Source: Candidatus Falkowiibacteriota bacterium
GTDB taxonomy: Bacteria > Patescibacteriota > Patescibacteriia > Patescibacteriales > UBA12075
Length of the DNA: 10,674 bases
Direction of reading: 5' to 3'
Assembly: GCA_030600505.1 (NCBI GenBank)
Contig: JAUVLY010000016.1
Span: forward strand, 1-10,674
The position numbers and the translations under genes are program-made. The notes beneath the pieces are model-generated. The model saw nothing but the letters and a program-made list of their open reading frames with translations. It ran no database searches and was not told the origin of the DNA. The stretch's first letter is position 1; the number at the start of each line of letters is the position of its first letter. Shown one piece after another: positions 6,173 through 10,674 of the stretch.

Positions 6173-7309
6173 ATGAAAAATTTTTTGTTTGTTGTTACTT
6201 TTATAATACTCATGCCTACATTGTCTGGTTGTTCATTGTCTGATTTTCTTTTTGATCAAGAAGTGGAAGAAAGAGTTAATACTGGTGATCCTAGTAGTTG
6301 CGCTGAATTGGAGGATGGTAAACAGCAAAGAGATTGTTACGGTAGAATTGCTAAAAACAAAGATGATATGACGATTTGTGAAAAGATTAATGGTGCGAAT
6401 GGTCAGGATAATTGCAAAAGAGAAATTATCAATAAAAAAGAAGATTCTGCACTTTGTGCGGAATTAGGTCAAGACCGGACCAAAGATTCTTGCTATCTTA
6501 GTTTTGCTATGAATACTGATGACCATAAGATGTGTGAGTTGATAATTGATGGAGAAGAAAAAAGTAAGTGTTATGATCATATGGCTGATAAACTGGGAGA
6601 CAAAGAATATTGCGATAAAATTAGCAAAGATTACTTAAATGCTAAATGCTACACCAGAGCGGCTTTAGTCGAGGGTAAAGTGGAGATTTGTGAATCGATA
6701 AAAAATTCTTACCAAAGAGACCAATGTAAGAATAGGATAGCTAAGGAAACAGGAGATTTTTTTATTTGTGAACAAATTGAAGATAAAAGAGAGGTAGCTT
6801 GGTGCTTATTTAATCATGCTAAGAAATTCAACAATTCTGATGCCTGTGATAAAATTAAAGTTTCTGAAATTAAAGATAAGTGCTATTCTGATATTGCCAA
6901 TAATATTAAAGATCCGGTTTTGTGTGGAAAAATTATAGATAATAATCAGTATGAACTCTGTTTTATGATTTTAGCTAAAAAAAACAATGAACCTAAGTAT
7001 TGTTTTGAGATGGATAAAAATTCTGACAATTTTAAGGTATGTATTACTATGACAGCTAAACAAAATATAAATAGTGAAATTTGCACAGAACTTGAGAGTG
7101 ATAATAGCAAGTATTATTGTATTTATGAAACGGCTTTGCAAGGCAATGATGCTAGCCATTGCCAGTGGATAGAAAGTAACGGCACCAGAGATAAATGTTA
7201 TCACAATGTGGCAGTCACCAAGAAAGATATAGCGGTTTGCGCTAACATACAAGACGAGCACGAAAAAAATAATTGTGAGAATTATACTAAGTTAGATAAA
7301 TTGCAATGA
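6173..7309 (+). CDS. Lipoprotein with thirteen 26-residue two-cysteine repeats, function unknown
   Basis: A 378-residue protein with a lipoprotein signal peptide: MKN, a hydrophobic core, and lipobox LSGC with lipidated C20. After an acidic linker, the mature part is thirteen tandem repeats of 26 residues. Repeat cysteines are at 43/55, 69/81, 95/107, 121/133 and so on to 356/368, spaced alternately 12 and 14 residues apart. The only deviation is one extra residue between C277 and C290. The approximate consensus is C-[DE]-x-I-x5-x-D-x-C-Y-x2-I-A-x4-D-x3-C, which reads as two short helices per repeat. Even numbers of cysteines in an exported protein suggest intramolecular disulfides; whether they join C-x11-C within a repeat is inference. 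The pattern recalls disulfide-linked helical-hairpin solenoids (Sel1-like/Hcp) but the period is shorter and I do not recognise a named family. The gene is visibly AT-richer than its neighbours and lies between tRNA-tail repeats. Confidence 0.88.
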   Translation: MKNFLFVVTFIILMPTLSGCSLSDFLFDQEVEERVNTGDPSSCAELEDGKQQRDCYGRIAKNKDDMTICEKINGANGQDNCKREIINKKEDSALCAELGQDRTKDSCYLSFAMNTDDHKMCELIIDGEEKSKCYDHMADKLGDKEYCDKISKDYLNAKCYTRAALVEGKVEICESIKNSYQRDQCKNRIAKETGDFFICEQIEDKREVAWCLFNHAKKFNNSDACDKIKVSEIKDKCYSDIANNIKDPVLCGKIIDNNQYELCFMILAKKNNEPKYCFEMDKNSDNFKVCITMTAKQNINSEICTELESDNSKYYCIYETALQGNDASHCQWIESNGTRDKCYHNVAVTKKDIAVCANIQDEHEKNNCENYTKLDKLQ

Positions 7310-7342
7310 TAATTCGTGCCATTCTGCTAATTCTCGCATAAT

Positions 7343-7373
7343 TAGGTTCCAATCAAGCCCAATACGGCCCACA
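7343..7373 (+). repeat. Degenerate tRNA-tail-like sequence
   Basis: TAGGTTC (7343-7349) and CGGCCCACA (7365-7373) match the T-stem start and the acceptor end of tRNA-Tyr (5832-5838 and 5849-5857). The middle is diverged and about 5 nt longer. No 5' tRNA half can be found upstream. The A-rich run and terminator that follow mirror the arrangement after tRNA-Tyr. The call rests mainly on the two matching blocks and their order. Confidence 0.5.
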
Positions 7374-7377
7374 AAAT

Positions 7378-7404
7378 AAAAACTGCACATTTGTGCAGTT
7401 TTTT
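7378..7404 (+). terminator. Rho-independent terminator after the lipoprotein gene
   Basis: AAAAACTGCAC (7378-7388) pairs with GTGCAGTTTTT (7393-7403) around ATTT, an 11-bp perfect stem running into T6 (7399-7404). Confidence 0.85.
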
Positions 7405-7431
7405 GCTTTTTGGCTTTATTATTGTTACAAT
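7403..7431 (+). promoter_or_regulatory. Possible promoter of the YibE/F gene giving a near-leaderless mRNA
   Basis: TTGCTT (7403-7408) and TACAAT (7426-7431, five of six) are 17 bp apart; the -35 overlaps the end of the terminator T-run. A start 6-7 nt after the -10 would put the RNA 5' end within about 2 nt of ATG 7440, consistent with the lack of a Shine-Dalgarno sequence. The -35 is weak. Confidence 0.35.
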
Positions 7432-7439
7432 TGGTTTAT

Positions 7440-8516
7440 ATGAAGAATATAATATTTTTATTATTACTCCTATTATTATTCATTCCGAATTTTGCTTGGG
7501 CACAGGCTGACATTAATGAGGATGTTATTTTTAAGGCTGAGGTAACTGAAATATTGGCGGAAGAGAATGGTCAGCAATATTTAAAGTTACGCGGCTTGGA
7601 AGGGGAATTTCTGAACAAAGAAATAGAATTTAACGGTATTAGCGACCTGGATGTAATAAATTCGCAGAAATATAAAAAGGGCGACAAAGTAATGATGGCG
7701 GCCAGCTACGACGCAAGCGGGGAAGTAAATTTTTATGTAATTGATTATGTGCGCAGCAAAAGTTTGCTATTTTTAGGATTGGCTTTTTTTCTAACCCTTA
7801 TTATCATCGGCCGATTAAAAGGTTTGCGTTCGCTTATCGCCCTGGCAATTACTTTTTTTATAATTATTAAATATTTAATTCCCCAGATTTTGGCCGGCGC
7901 GAACCCGATAATGGTTACTTTTTTTAGCTCCATTATTATTTTAGCAGCTATAATATATATTACCGAAGGGATCAAGGCGCGCGCCCATCTTTCTGCCCTT
8001 AGTATATTCCTAAGCCTGGTAATAACCATTACACTCTCAGAATTGTTTGTTTCTCTGGCTCGCTTGACCGGAGCGGCCAGTGAAGAAACTTTGTTTTTAT
8101 TCAACATTCAAGGCGCTAGTATAGATTTAACCGGCTTGCTTTTGGCCGGGATAATAATCGGAGTTTTAGGCGTATTGGACGATGTGGTGATCTCGCAAGT
8201 CTCAACGGTTGAGCAATTAAAACTAGCCAATAAGCACTTAAGCCAAAAAGAACTTTTTAAAAAAGCATATCAAGTTGGGGTGTCGCACATTGCCTCTATG
8301 ACCAATACTTTATTTCTGGCTTATGCCGGTGCTTCTTTGCCTTTGCTTATCCTTTTTGGCTCCGGTACAAGCGCTTTTGCGAGTTGGCAACAGGCTATTA
8401 ATACCGAGCTGATTGCCACGGAAATTGTCCGCACCCTGACCGGTTCAATTGGTTTAATTTTAGCGGTTCCGATCGCGACTTTTATTGCTTCTTGGTGGTA
8501 TAGCCGCAGGACTTGA
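7440..8516 (+). CDS. YibE/F-family integral membrane protein
   Basis: A 358-residue membrane protein of the YibE/F-like family, whose biochemical role is not established. A signal peptide (MKN plus an all-hydrophobic core, likely cleaved after AWA at 21) precedes an extracytoplasmic domain (about 22-105, beta-rich, with KKGDKVMM). About seven transmembrane helices follow (near 108-124, 130-149, 156-175, 183-206, 230-246, 286-306 and 333-351). The family's conserved loops are present: GVLGVLDDVVISQ (241-253) and HIASMTNTLFLAYAGASLP (283-301). ATG 7440 is chosen over an in-frame TTG at 7410, because the TTG falls in the T-rich end of the preceding terminator and only the ATG gives a proper signal peptide. 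Its stop codon overlaps the -35 box of the next promoter. Confidence 0.9.
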   Translation: MKNIIFLLLLLLLFIPNFAWAQADINEDVIFKAEVTEILAEENGQQYLKLRGLEGEFLNKEIEFNGISDLDVINSQKYKKGDKVMMAASYDASGEVNFYVIDYVRSKSLLFLGLAFFLTLIIIGRLKGLRSLIALAITFFIIIKYLIPQILAGANPIMVTFFSSIIILAAIIYITEGIKARAHLSALSIFLSLVITITLSELFVSLARLTGAASEETLFLFNIQGASIDLTGLLLAGIIIGVLGVLDDVVISQVSTVEQLKLANKHLSQKELFKKAYQVGVSHIASMTNTLFLAYAGASLPLLILFGSGTSAFASWQQAINTELIATEIVRTLTGSIGLILAVPIATFIASWWYSRRT

Positions 8517-8541
8517 CAAAATATTCTTATGGGTATATACT
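8513..8541 (+). promoter_or_regulatory. Strong promoter of the DUF5320/DUF134/NifX unit
   Basis: A perfect TTGACA (8513-8518) and TATACT (8536-8541, five of six) are 17 bp apart. The -35 overlaps the YibE/F stop codon (8514-8516). The predicted start near 8548 gives a leader of about 58 nt. This is the best promoter in the window. Confidence 0.75.
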
Positions 8542-8546
8542 CATAA
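8527..8546. promoter_or_regulatory. Operator-like dyad over the -10 box
   Basis: TTATGGGTATATACTCATAA is a 20-nt palindrome with nine of ten symmetric pairs (only 8532/8541 break it). It covers the -10 box completely, so a dimeric repressor bound here would block transcription. The DUF134 helix-turn-helix protein encoded at 8954 is the obvious local candidate, by inference. Confidence 0.55.
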
Positions 8547-8576
8547 TATAACATAGATTTAAGTATGTTATATTAT
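8543..8576 (+). promoter_or_regulatory. 13-bp leader hairpin
   Basis: ATAATATAACATA (8543-8555) and its exact reverse complement (8564-8576) enclose the 8-nt loop GATTTAAG. The stem is AT-rich, begins at about the predicted transcription start and ends 16 nt before the Shine-Dalgarno sequence. It could be a 5' stabilising hairpin or a second dyad for a DNA-binding protein. No T-run follows. Confidence 0.5.
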
Positions 8577-8592
8577 AAATATAAACTAGAAT

Positions 8593-8600
8593 GGAGGTGG
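8593..8600 (+). promoter_or_regulatory. Ribosome binding site that decides the DUF5320 start
   Basis: GGAGGTGG ends 5 nt before ATG 8606. An in-frame ATG at 8591 overlaps it and is therefore not the start. It is one of only two clear Shine-Dalgarno sequences in the window, the other being at scpB. Confidence 0.85.
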
Positions 8601-8605
8601 TAAAT

Positions 8606-8851
8606 ATGCCAGGATATGACAAAACAGGCCCCCAGGGTGCTGGACCAATGACCGGTAGAGGATTTGGAGCATGCGGAAGGGGTATAAGACGAGGTTGGAA
8701 TGCTGTTGGCCGTGGATTTGGCCGCGGACGGGGATTGTTCAGACAATCATTAACCGAAACCGACCAAAAAGCGGAATTAGACCAGGAAGAAAAAATTCTT
8801 AGCGAAGAATTAGCCCAGGTGAGAAAAGAGAAAGAGGCTTTAAAGAGCTAA
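8606..8851 (+). CDS. DUF5320-like small Gly/Arg-rich protein
   Basis: An 81-residue protein opening MPGYDKTGPQGAGPMTGRGFG, which matches the recurring opening of DUF5320-type proteins. These are usually found near NifX/NifB-like and MinD-ferredoxin genes. Residues 1-45 are rich in Gly and Arg, with a single Cys (C23). Residues about 55-80 form a charged helix with heptad-like hydrophobics (LDQEEKILSEELAQVRKEKEAL), probably a coiled coil. Function is unknown; no enzyme motif is visible. It is the first gene after the strong promoter and has the best ribosome binding site, so it may be the most abundant product of the unit. Confidence 0.8.
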   Translation: MPGYDKTGPQGAGPMTGRGFGACGRGIRRGWNAVGRGFGRGRGLFRQSLTETDQKAELDQEEKILSEELAQVRKEKEALKS

Positions 8852-8854
8852 AAA

Positions 8855-8886
8855 TAGCCTCACTTCCTTGTTTTGAAGCGAGGCTA
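8855..8886 (+). other. Hairpin after the DUF5320 gene (attenuator or weak terminator)
   Basis: TAGCCTC (8855-8861) pairs with GAGGCTA (8880-8886), continued by CTTC (8863-8866) with GAAG (8875-8878) across one mismatch. No T-run follows (ATCTTAG), so full termination is doubtful. It may protect the upstream mRNA or reduce read-through into the DUF134 gene. Confidence 0.5.
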
Positions 8887-8898
8887 ATCTTAGTGTTA

Positions 8899-8941
8899 TT
8901 GCCTTTGGCAAGCCCCCACTACGAATGGGGCACATACGAAT
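8899..8941 (+). repeat. 43-nt two-hairpin dispersed repeat, copy B
   Basis: TTGCC-TTT-GGCAA (8899-8911) is followed by CCCC…GGGG enclosing ACTACGAAT (8914-8930), then CACATACGAAT. It is the same length as copy A at 3504-3546, and the last 28 nt match at 26 positions. TACGAAT occurs twice within it (8920 and 8935). It ends 12 nt before the DUF134 start codon. Confidence 0.7.
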
Positions 8942-8953
8942 CAGAATTAGAAT

Positions 8954-9253
8954 ATGAATAATAGACATAGGCGACAATCAGGCCGGCCGCGTCTTAAGCG
9001 GCATATTTGCTTTAATCCGCGGGTTAATTATTTTAAGCCGCGCGGGGTACCGATGTGCGAGTTAGAAGTAGTGGAATTAACAACAGAAGAAATTGAGGCC
9101 CTGCGTTTAAAAAATATTGTCGGTTTGGACCAAAATGAATGCGCCAAAAGAATGAAAACTTCGCAGAGTACTTTGCAGAGGATTTTGTTATCGGCGTGTA
9201 CAAAAGTTACCGAAGCCTTGATAAACGGTAAAGCAATAAAAATTATTAATTAA
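8954..9253 (+). CDS. DUF134/UPF0251 helix-turn-helix protein
   Basis: A 99-residue member of the UPF0251 (DUF134) family of putative DNA-binding proteins. The family pattern is clear: GRPRLKRHICFNPRVNYFKPRGVP (10-33), then ELTTEEIEALRLKNIVGLDQNECAKRM, and a helix-turn-helix at about 58-82 (MKTSQSTLQRILLSACTKV). The usual ending NGKAI follows. C19 and C35 fall in the N-terminal module. Sigma-like HTH proteins of this family often sit beside NifX/NifB-type and MinD-type genes. Here it may sense a metal or Fe-S state and act on the dyad at 8527-8546, but that is inference. ATG 8954 lacks a Shine-Dalgarno sequence; expression probably depends on read-through from the promoter at 8513. Confidence 0.9.
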   Translation: MNNRHRRQSGRPRLKRHICFNPRVNYFKPRGVPMCELEVVELTTEEIEALRLKNIVGLDQNECAKRMKTSQSTLQRILLSACTKVTEALINGKAIKIIN

Positions 9254-9267
9254 GCTAAATTTAAAGT

Positions 9268-10023
9268 ATGAATTCAAACGACAATAAAATATTTAAAATT
9301 TGCGTTTCTTCAGCCAAGGGTTCTCTTGACTCAGAAATTGATCCTCGTTTTGGAAGATGTAAGTATTTTGCTGTAGTAGAAATTAATAATGGGGAAATAT
9401 TAAACAGTCAGATAATTGAGAATACTGGAGCATCTCAGGGCAGCGGGGCCGGCTTAAGCGCTGCCGAGCAGATCGGCAATTTAAAAGTTAAGGCATTGAT
9501 TACCGGCGATATCGGGCCTAAGGCAGGGGAAGTATTAAGTCAATTAGGCATAGAGGTGTATAAAAAATCCGGAATAATTAAAGAGGCAATTAACGAATAT
9601 ATTAATAATAATTTAGCTGAAAACAAAGAGAACACTCTTTCTTCCGGCACTAAAGAAAATAATAATATTAGCGTTGATCGGCCAAGAATATTTGTTCCTT
9701 TAATGGACGACAATGGAGAGGATTCGGAAATATCATTGCATTTTGGGCATGCCCCGTTTTTTGGCTTGTATGACGCAAGCGTGAAGAAATTGACAATAAA
9801 AGAAAATAAATTGGATCATAGTGATCTAAGTAAATCTCCGGTTGACCAGGTGATAGAGGCGGTTGATCCGACTATTATTTTTGTCCAGGACATGGGCCGG
9901 AGGGCGGTTGATTTATTTACGGCCAAGAATATTTTATTAAAAACCGGCCCTTATAAAACCGTGGGAGAAATGATAAATAATGTTGATAAACTTGAGGATC
10001 TAACAAAAAATTGCGGGCATTGA
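9268..10023 (+). CDS. Double-domain NifX/NifB-type (dinitrogenase FeMo-cofactor family) protein
   Basis: A 251-residue protein with two copies of the small fold used by NifX, NafY and the NifB C-terminus to hold iron-molybdenum cofactor precursors. Domain 1 (about 9-110) has the family landmarks IDPRFGRCKYFAVVEI (24-39), a Gly-rich loop GASQGSGAGLSAAEQI (54-69) and ALITGDIGPKAGEVL (76-90). A low-complexity Asn/Glu linker (about 112-136) joins domain 2 (about 139-235), which has ISLHFGHAPFFGLYD and IIFVQDMGRRAVDLF but no Gly-rich loop. The C-terminus NCGH could ligate metal. No nitrogenase genes are in the window, so a role in nitrogen fixation is not implied; metal-cofactor or Fe-S handling is more likely. 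It starts 14 nt after the DUF134 stop and is probably co-transcribed. Confidence 0.85.
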   Translation: MNSNDNKIFKICVSSAKGSLDSEIDPRFGRCKYFAVVEINNGEILNSQIIENTGASQGSGAGLSAAEQIGNLKVKALITGDIGPKAGEVLSQLGIEVYKKSGIIKEAINEYINNNLAENKENTLSSGTKENNNISVDRPRIFVPLMDDNGEDSEISLHFGHAPFFGLYDASVKKLTIKENKLDHSDLSKSPVDQVIEAVDPTIIFVQDMGRRAVDLFTAKNILLKTGPYKTVGEMINNVDKLEDLTKNCGH

Positions 10024-10054
10024 TTTTTTAAGAAAAATAATTGAAAAATGAAAT

Positions 10055-10674
10055 ATGAAAATAATTGGCGTAAGCGGCGGTAAGGGCGGTACGGGCAAAT
10101 CAACCGTGGCCACTGCTTTGGCCTATAAATTGGCTCAAAACAATAGAGTTTTTTTAGTTGATGCTGACGTTGATTGCCCTAATGATCATTTATTTTTGGG
10201 GATTAAAAGGAAATTAAGAAAAAAAGTAGAGCAAAGAATTCCTAAATGGGATTATTCAAAATGTAAAAAATGTGGTTTATGTTCAGCGGTTTGCAAAACA
10301 AATGCTATTGTTTTAGTTAAGGGCCAGAATCCATTTTTTATGTCTGCTCAGTGCAACGGCTGCGGCGCCTGCGCGTTGGTTTGTCCGGAAAAGGCGATTA
10401 GTTGGGATAAGAAAGAAGTTGGAAAAATATACACAGGCACGAAACACGGTATTGATCTTTTGTCCGGGGAGCTCAAAATCAATGAACCTGTTTCCGAGTT
10501 GGTGGTTAATTCATTAAACAAAATAATTGATAAGAAAAAAACTGAATACGATTATATTATTATTGATACGGCTGCCGGAACCCATTGTCCGGTAATCGCG
10601 GCACTCCAAATTTGCGGCATGGTTTTGGCGGTTACCGAGCCGACGCCTCTGGGGGCTCACGATTTGGAGTTGAT
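10055..10674 (+). CDS. MinD-type ATPase with inserted ferredoxin domain (3' end outside window)
   Basis: A P-loop ATPase of the MinD/Mrp group with two 4Fe-4S motifs inserted after the Walker region (COG1149-type). The visible 206 residues contain the deviant Walker A GGKGGTGKST (8-17, signature K10 and catalytic K15) and switch I VDADVDCPN (35-43). Two CxxCxxCxxxC motifs follow (70/73/76/80 and 100/103/106/110, the second ending CP). Walker B YIIIDTAAG is at 167-175, and VTEPTPLGAHDLEL reaches the window edge. No stop is reached. Relatives are typical of anaerobes and occur in pairs near NifX-like and DUF134 genes; Fe-S cluster transfer is often proposed but not proven. ATG 10055 is used because the ATG at 10048 is out of frame. 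The gene starts 31 nt after the NifX-like gene, likely in the same operon. Confidence 0.92.
   Translation, partial: MKIIGVSGGKGGTGKSTVATALAYKLAQNNRVFLVDADVDCPNDHLFLGIKRKLRKKVEQRIPKWDYSKCKKCGLCSAVCKTNAIVLVKGQNPFFMSAQCNGCGACALVCPEKAISWDKKEVGKIYTGTKHGIDLLSGELKINEPVSELVVNSLNKIIDKKKTEYDYIIIDTAAGTHCPVIAALQICGMVLAVTEPTPLGAHDLEL

Larger units (their letters stand above)
5856..7373 (+). mobile_element. Candidate cassette bounded by tRNA-Tyr 3'-end repeats
   Basis: From the tRNA-Tyr 3' end to a degenerate tRNA-tail-like sequence at 7343-7373, this segment holds a 19-nt exact copy of the tRNA 3' end (6017-6035) and one AT-rich gene of unusual type. Each tail is followed by a terminator. tRNA 3' ends are well-known integration targets and such repeats resemble att sites. 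No integrase or transposase is present, however, so this could also be a relic, a passive cassette, or duplication of tRNA tails by recombination. The boundaries are approximate. Confidence 0.35.

Noticed and set aside
7343..7373. A third functional tRNA gene
   Set aside because: Only T-stem and acceptor fragments are recognisable; no D arm, anticodon arm or 5' acceptor strand lies upstream.
7410..7439. TTG 7410 as the YibE/F start
   Set aside because: It sits just after the T-run of the upstream terminator and would lie upstream of the predicted transcription start; ATG 7440 gives a proper signal peptide.
8591..8605. ATG 8591 as the DUF5320 start
   Set aside because: It overlaps the Shine-Dalgarno sequence GGAGGTGG; ATG 8606 yields the family-typical MPGYD opening.
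10048..10057. ATG 10048 as the start of the MinD-type gene
   Set aside because: It is out of frame with the P-loop sequence; ATG 10055 is in frame.

Overview
The window looks like a piece of a Candidate Phyla Radiation (Patescibacteria, Parcubacteria-like) chromosome. The evidence is indirect: compact genes all on the + strand, moderate-to-low GC, near-absence of Shine-Dalgarno sequences, AT-rich leaders, a typical CPR core gene set, and short repeats filling the intergenic gaps. TGA ends at least five genes (2672, 5433, 7309, 8516, 10023), so TGA is a stop here, not a recoded Gly codon. The lineage is an inference; no rRNA gene is present to settle it.

Positions 1-5433 hold core housekeeping genes: the 3' tail of an unidentified gene, scpA and scpB (SMC condensin partners), a D-Ala-D-Ala carboxypeptidase-like S11 peptidase, tpiA and fba (adjacent steps of glycolysis), and a membrane-anchored TPR protein. 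The gaps between them hold unusual repeats. Several are arrays of 7-nt units, often arranged as two facing inverted arms, with a different core word at each locus.

Positions 5434-7440 are an accessory-looking stretch: tRNA-Thr(GGU), a large inverted heptamer array, and tRNA-Tyr(GUA). After these come an exact 19-nt copy of the tRNA-Tyr 3' end, an AT-rich gene for a lipoprotein made of thirteen 26-residue two-cysteine repeats, and a more degenerate tRNA-tail-like sequence. Each tRNA end or tail is followed by its own hairpin terminator. This suggests a small cassette inserted at, or duplicated from, the tRNA-Tyr 3' end.

Positions 7440-8516 encode a YibE/F-family membrane protein. From 8513 to the window edge is a second functional unit. 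A strong promoter with a near-perfect operator-like dyad over its -10 box and a leader hairpin precedes a DUF5320-like Gly/Arg-rich small protein. Then come a DUF134/UPF0251 helix-turn-helix protein, a double-domain NifX/NifB-type (dinitrogenase iron-molybdenum cofactor family) protein, and a MinD-type ATPase with two inserted 4Fe-4S motifs, cut by the window edge. These four probably form a metal or Fe-S-linked module, with the DUF134 protein a candidate regulator; its substrate is unknown.

The most unusual signals are the 26-residue cysteine-repeat lipoprotein in its tRNA-tail-bounded setting, the heptamer arrays, and a 43-nt two-hairpin repeat present twice with compensatory changes in one stem.
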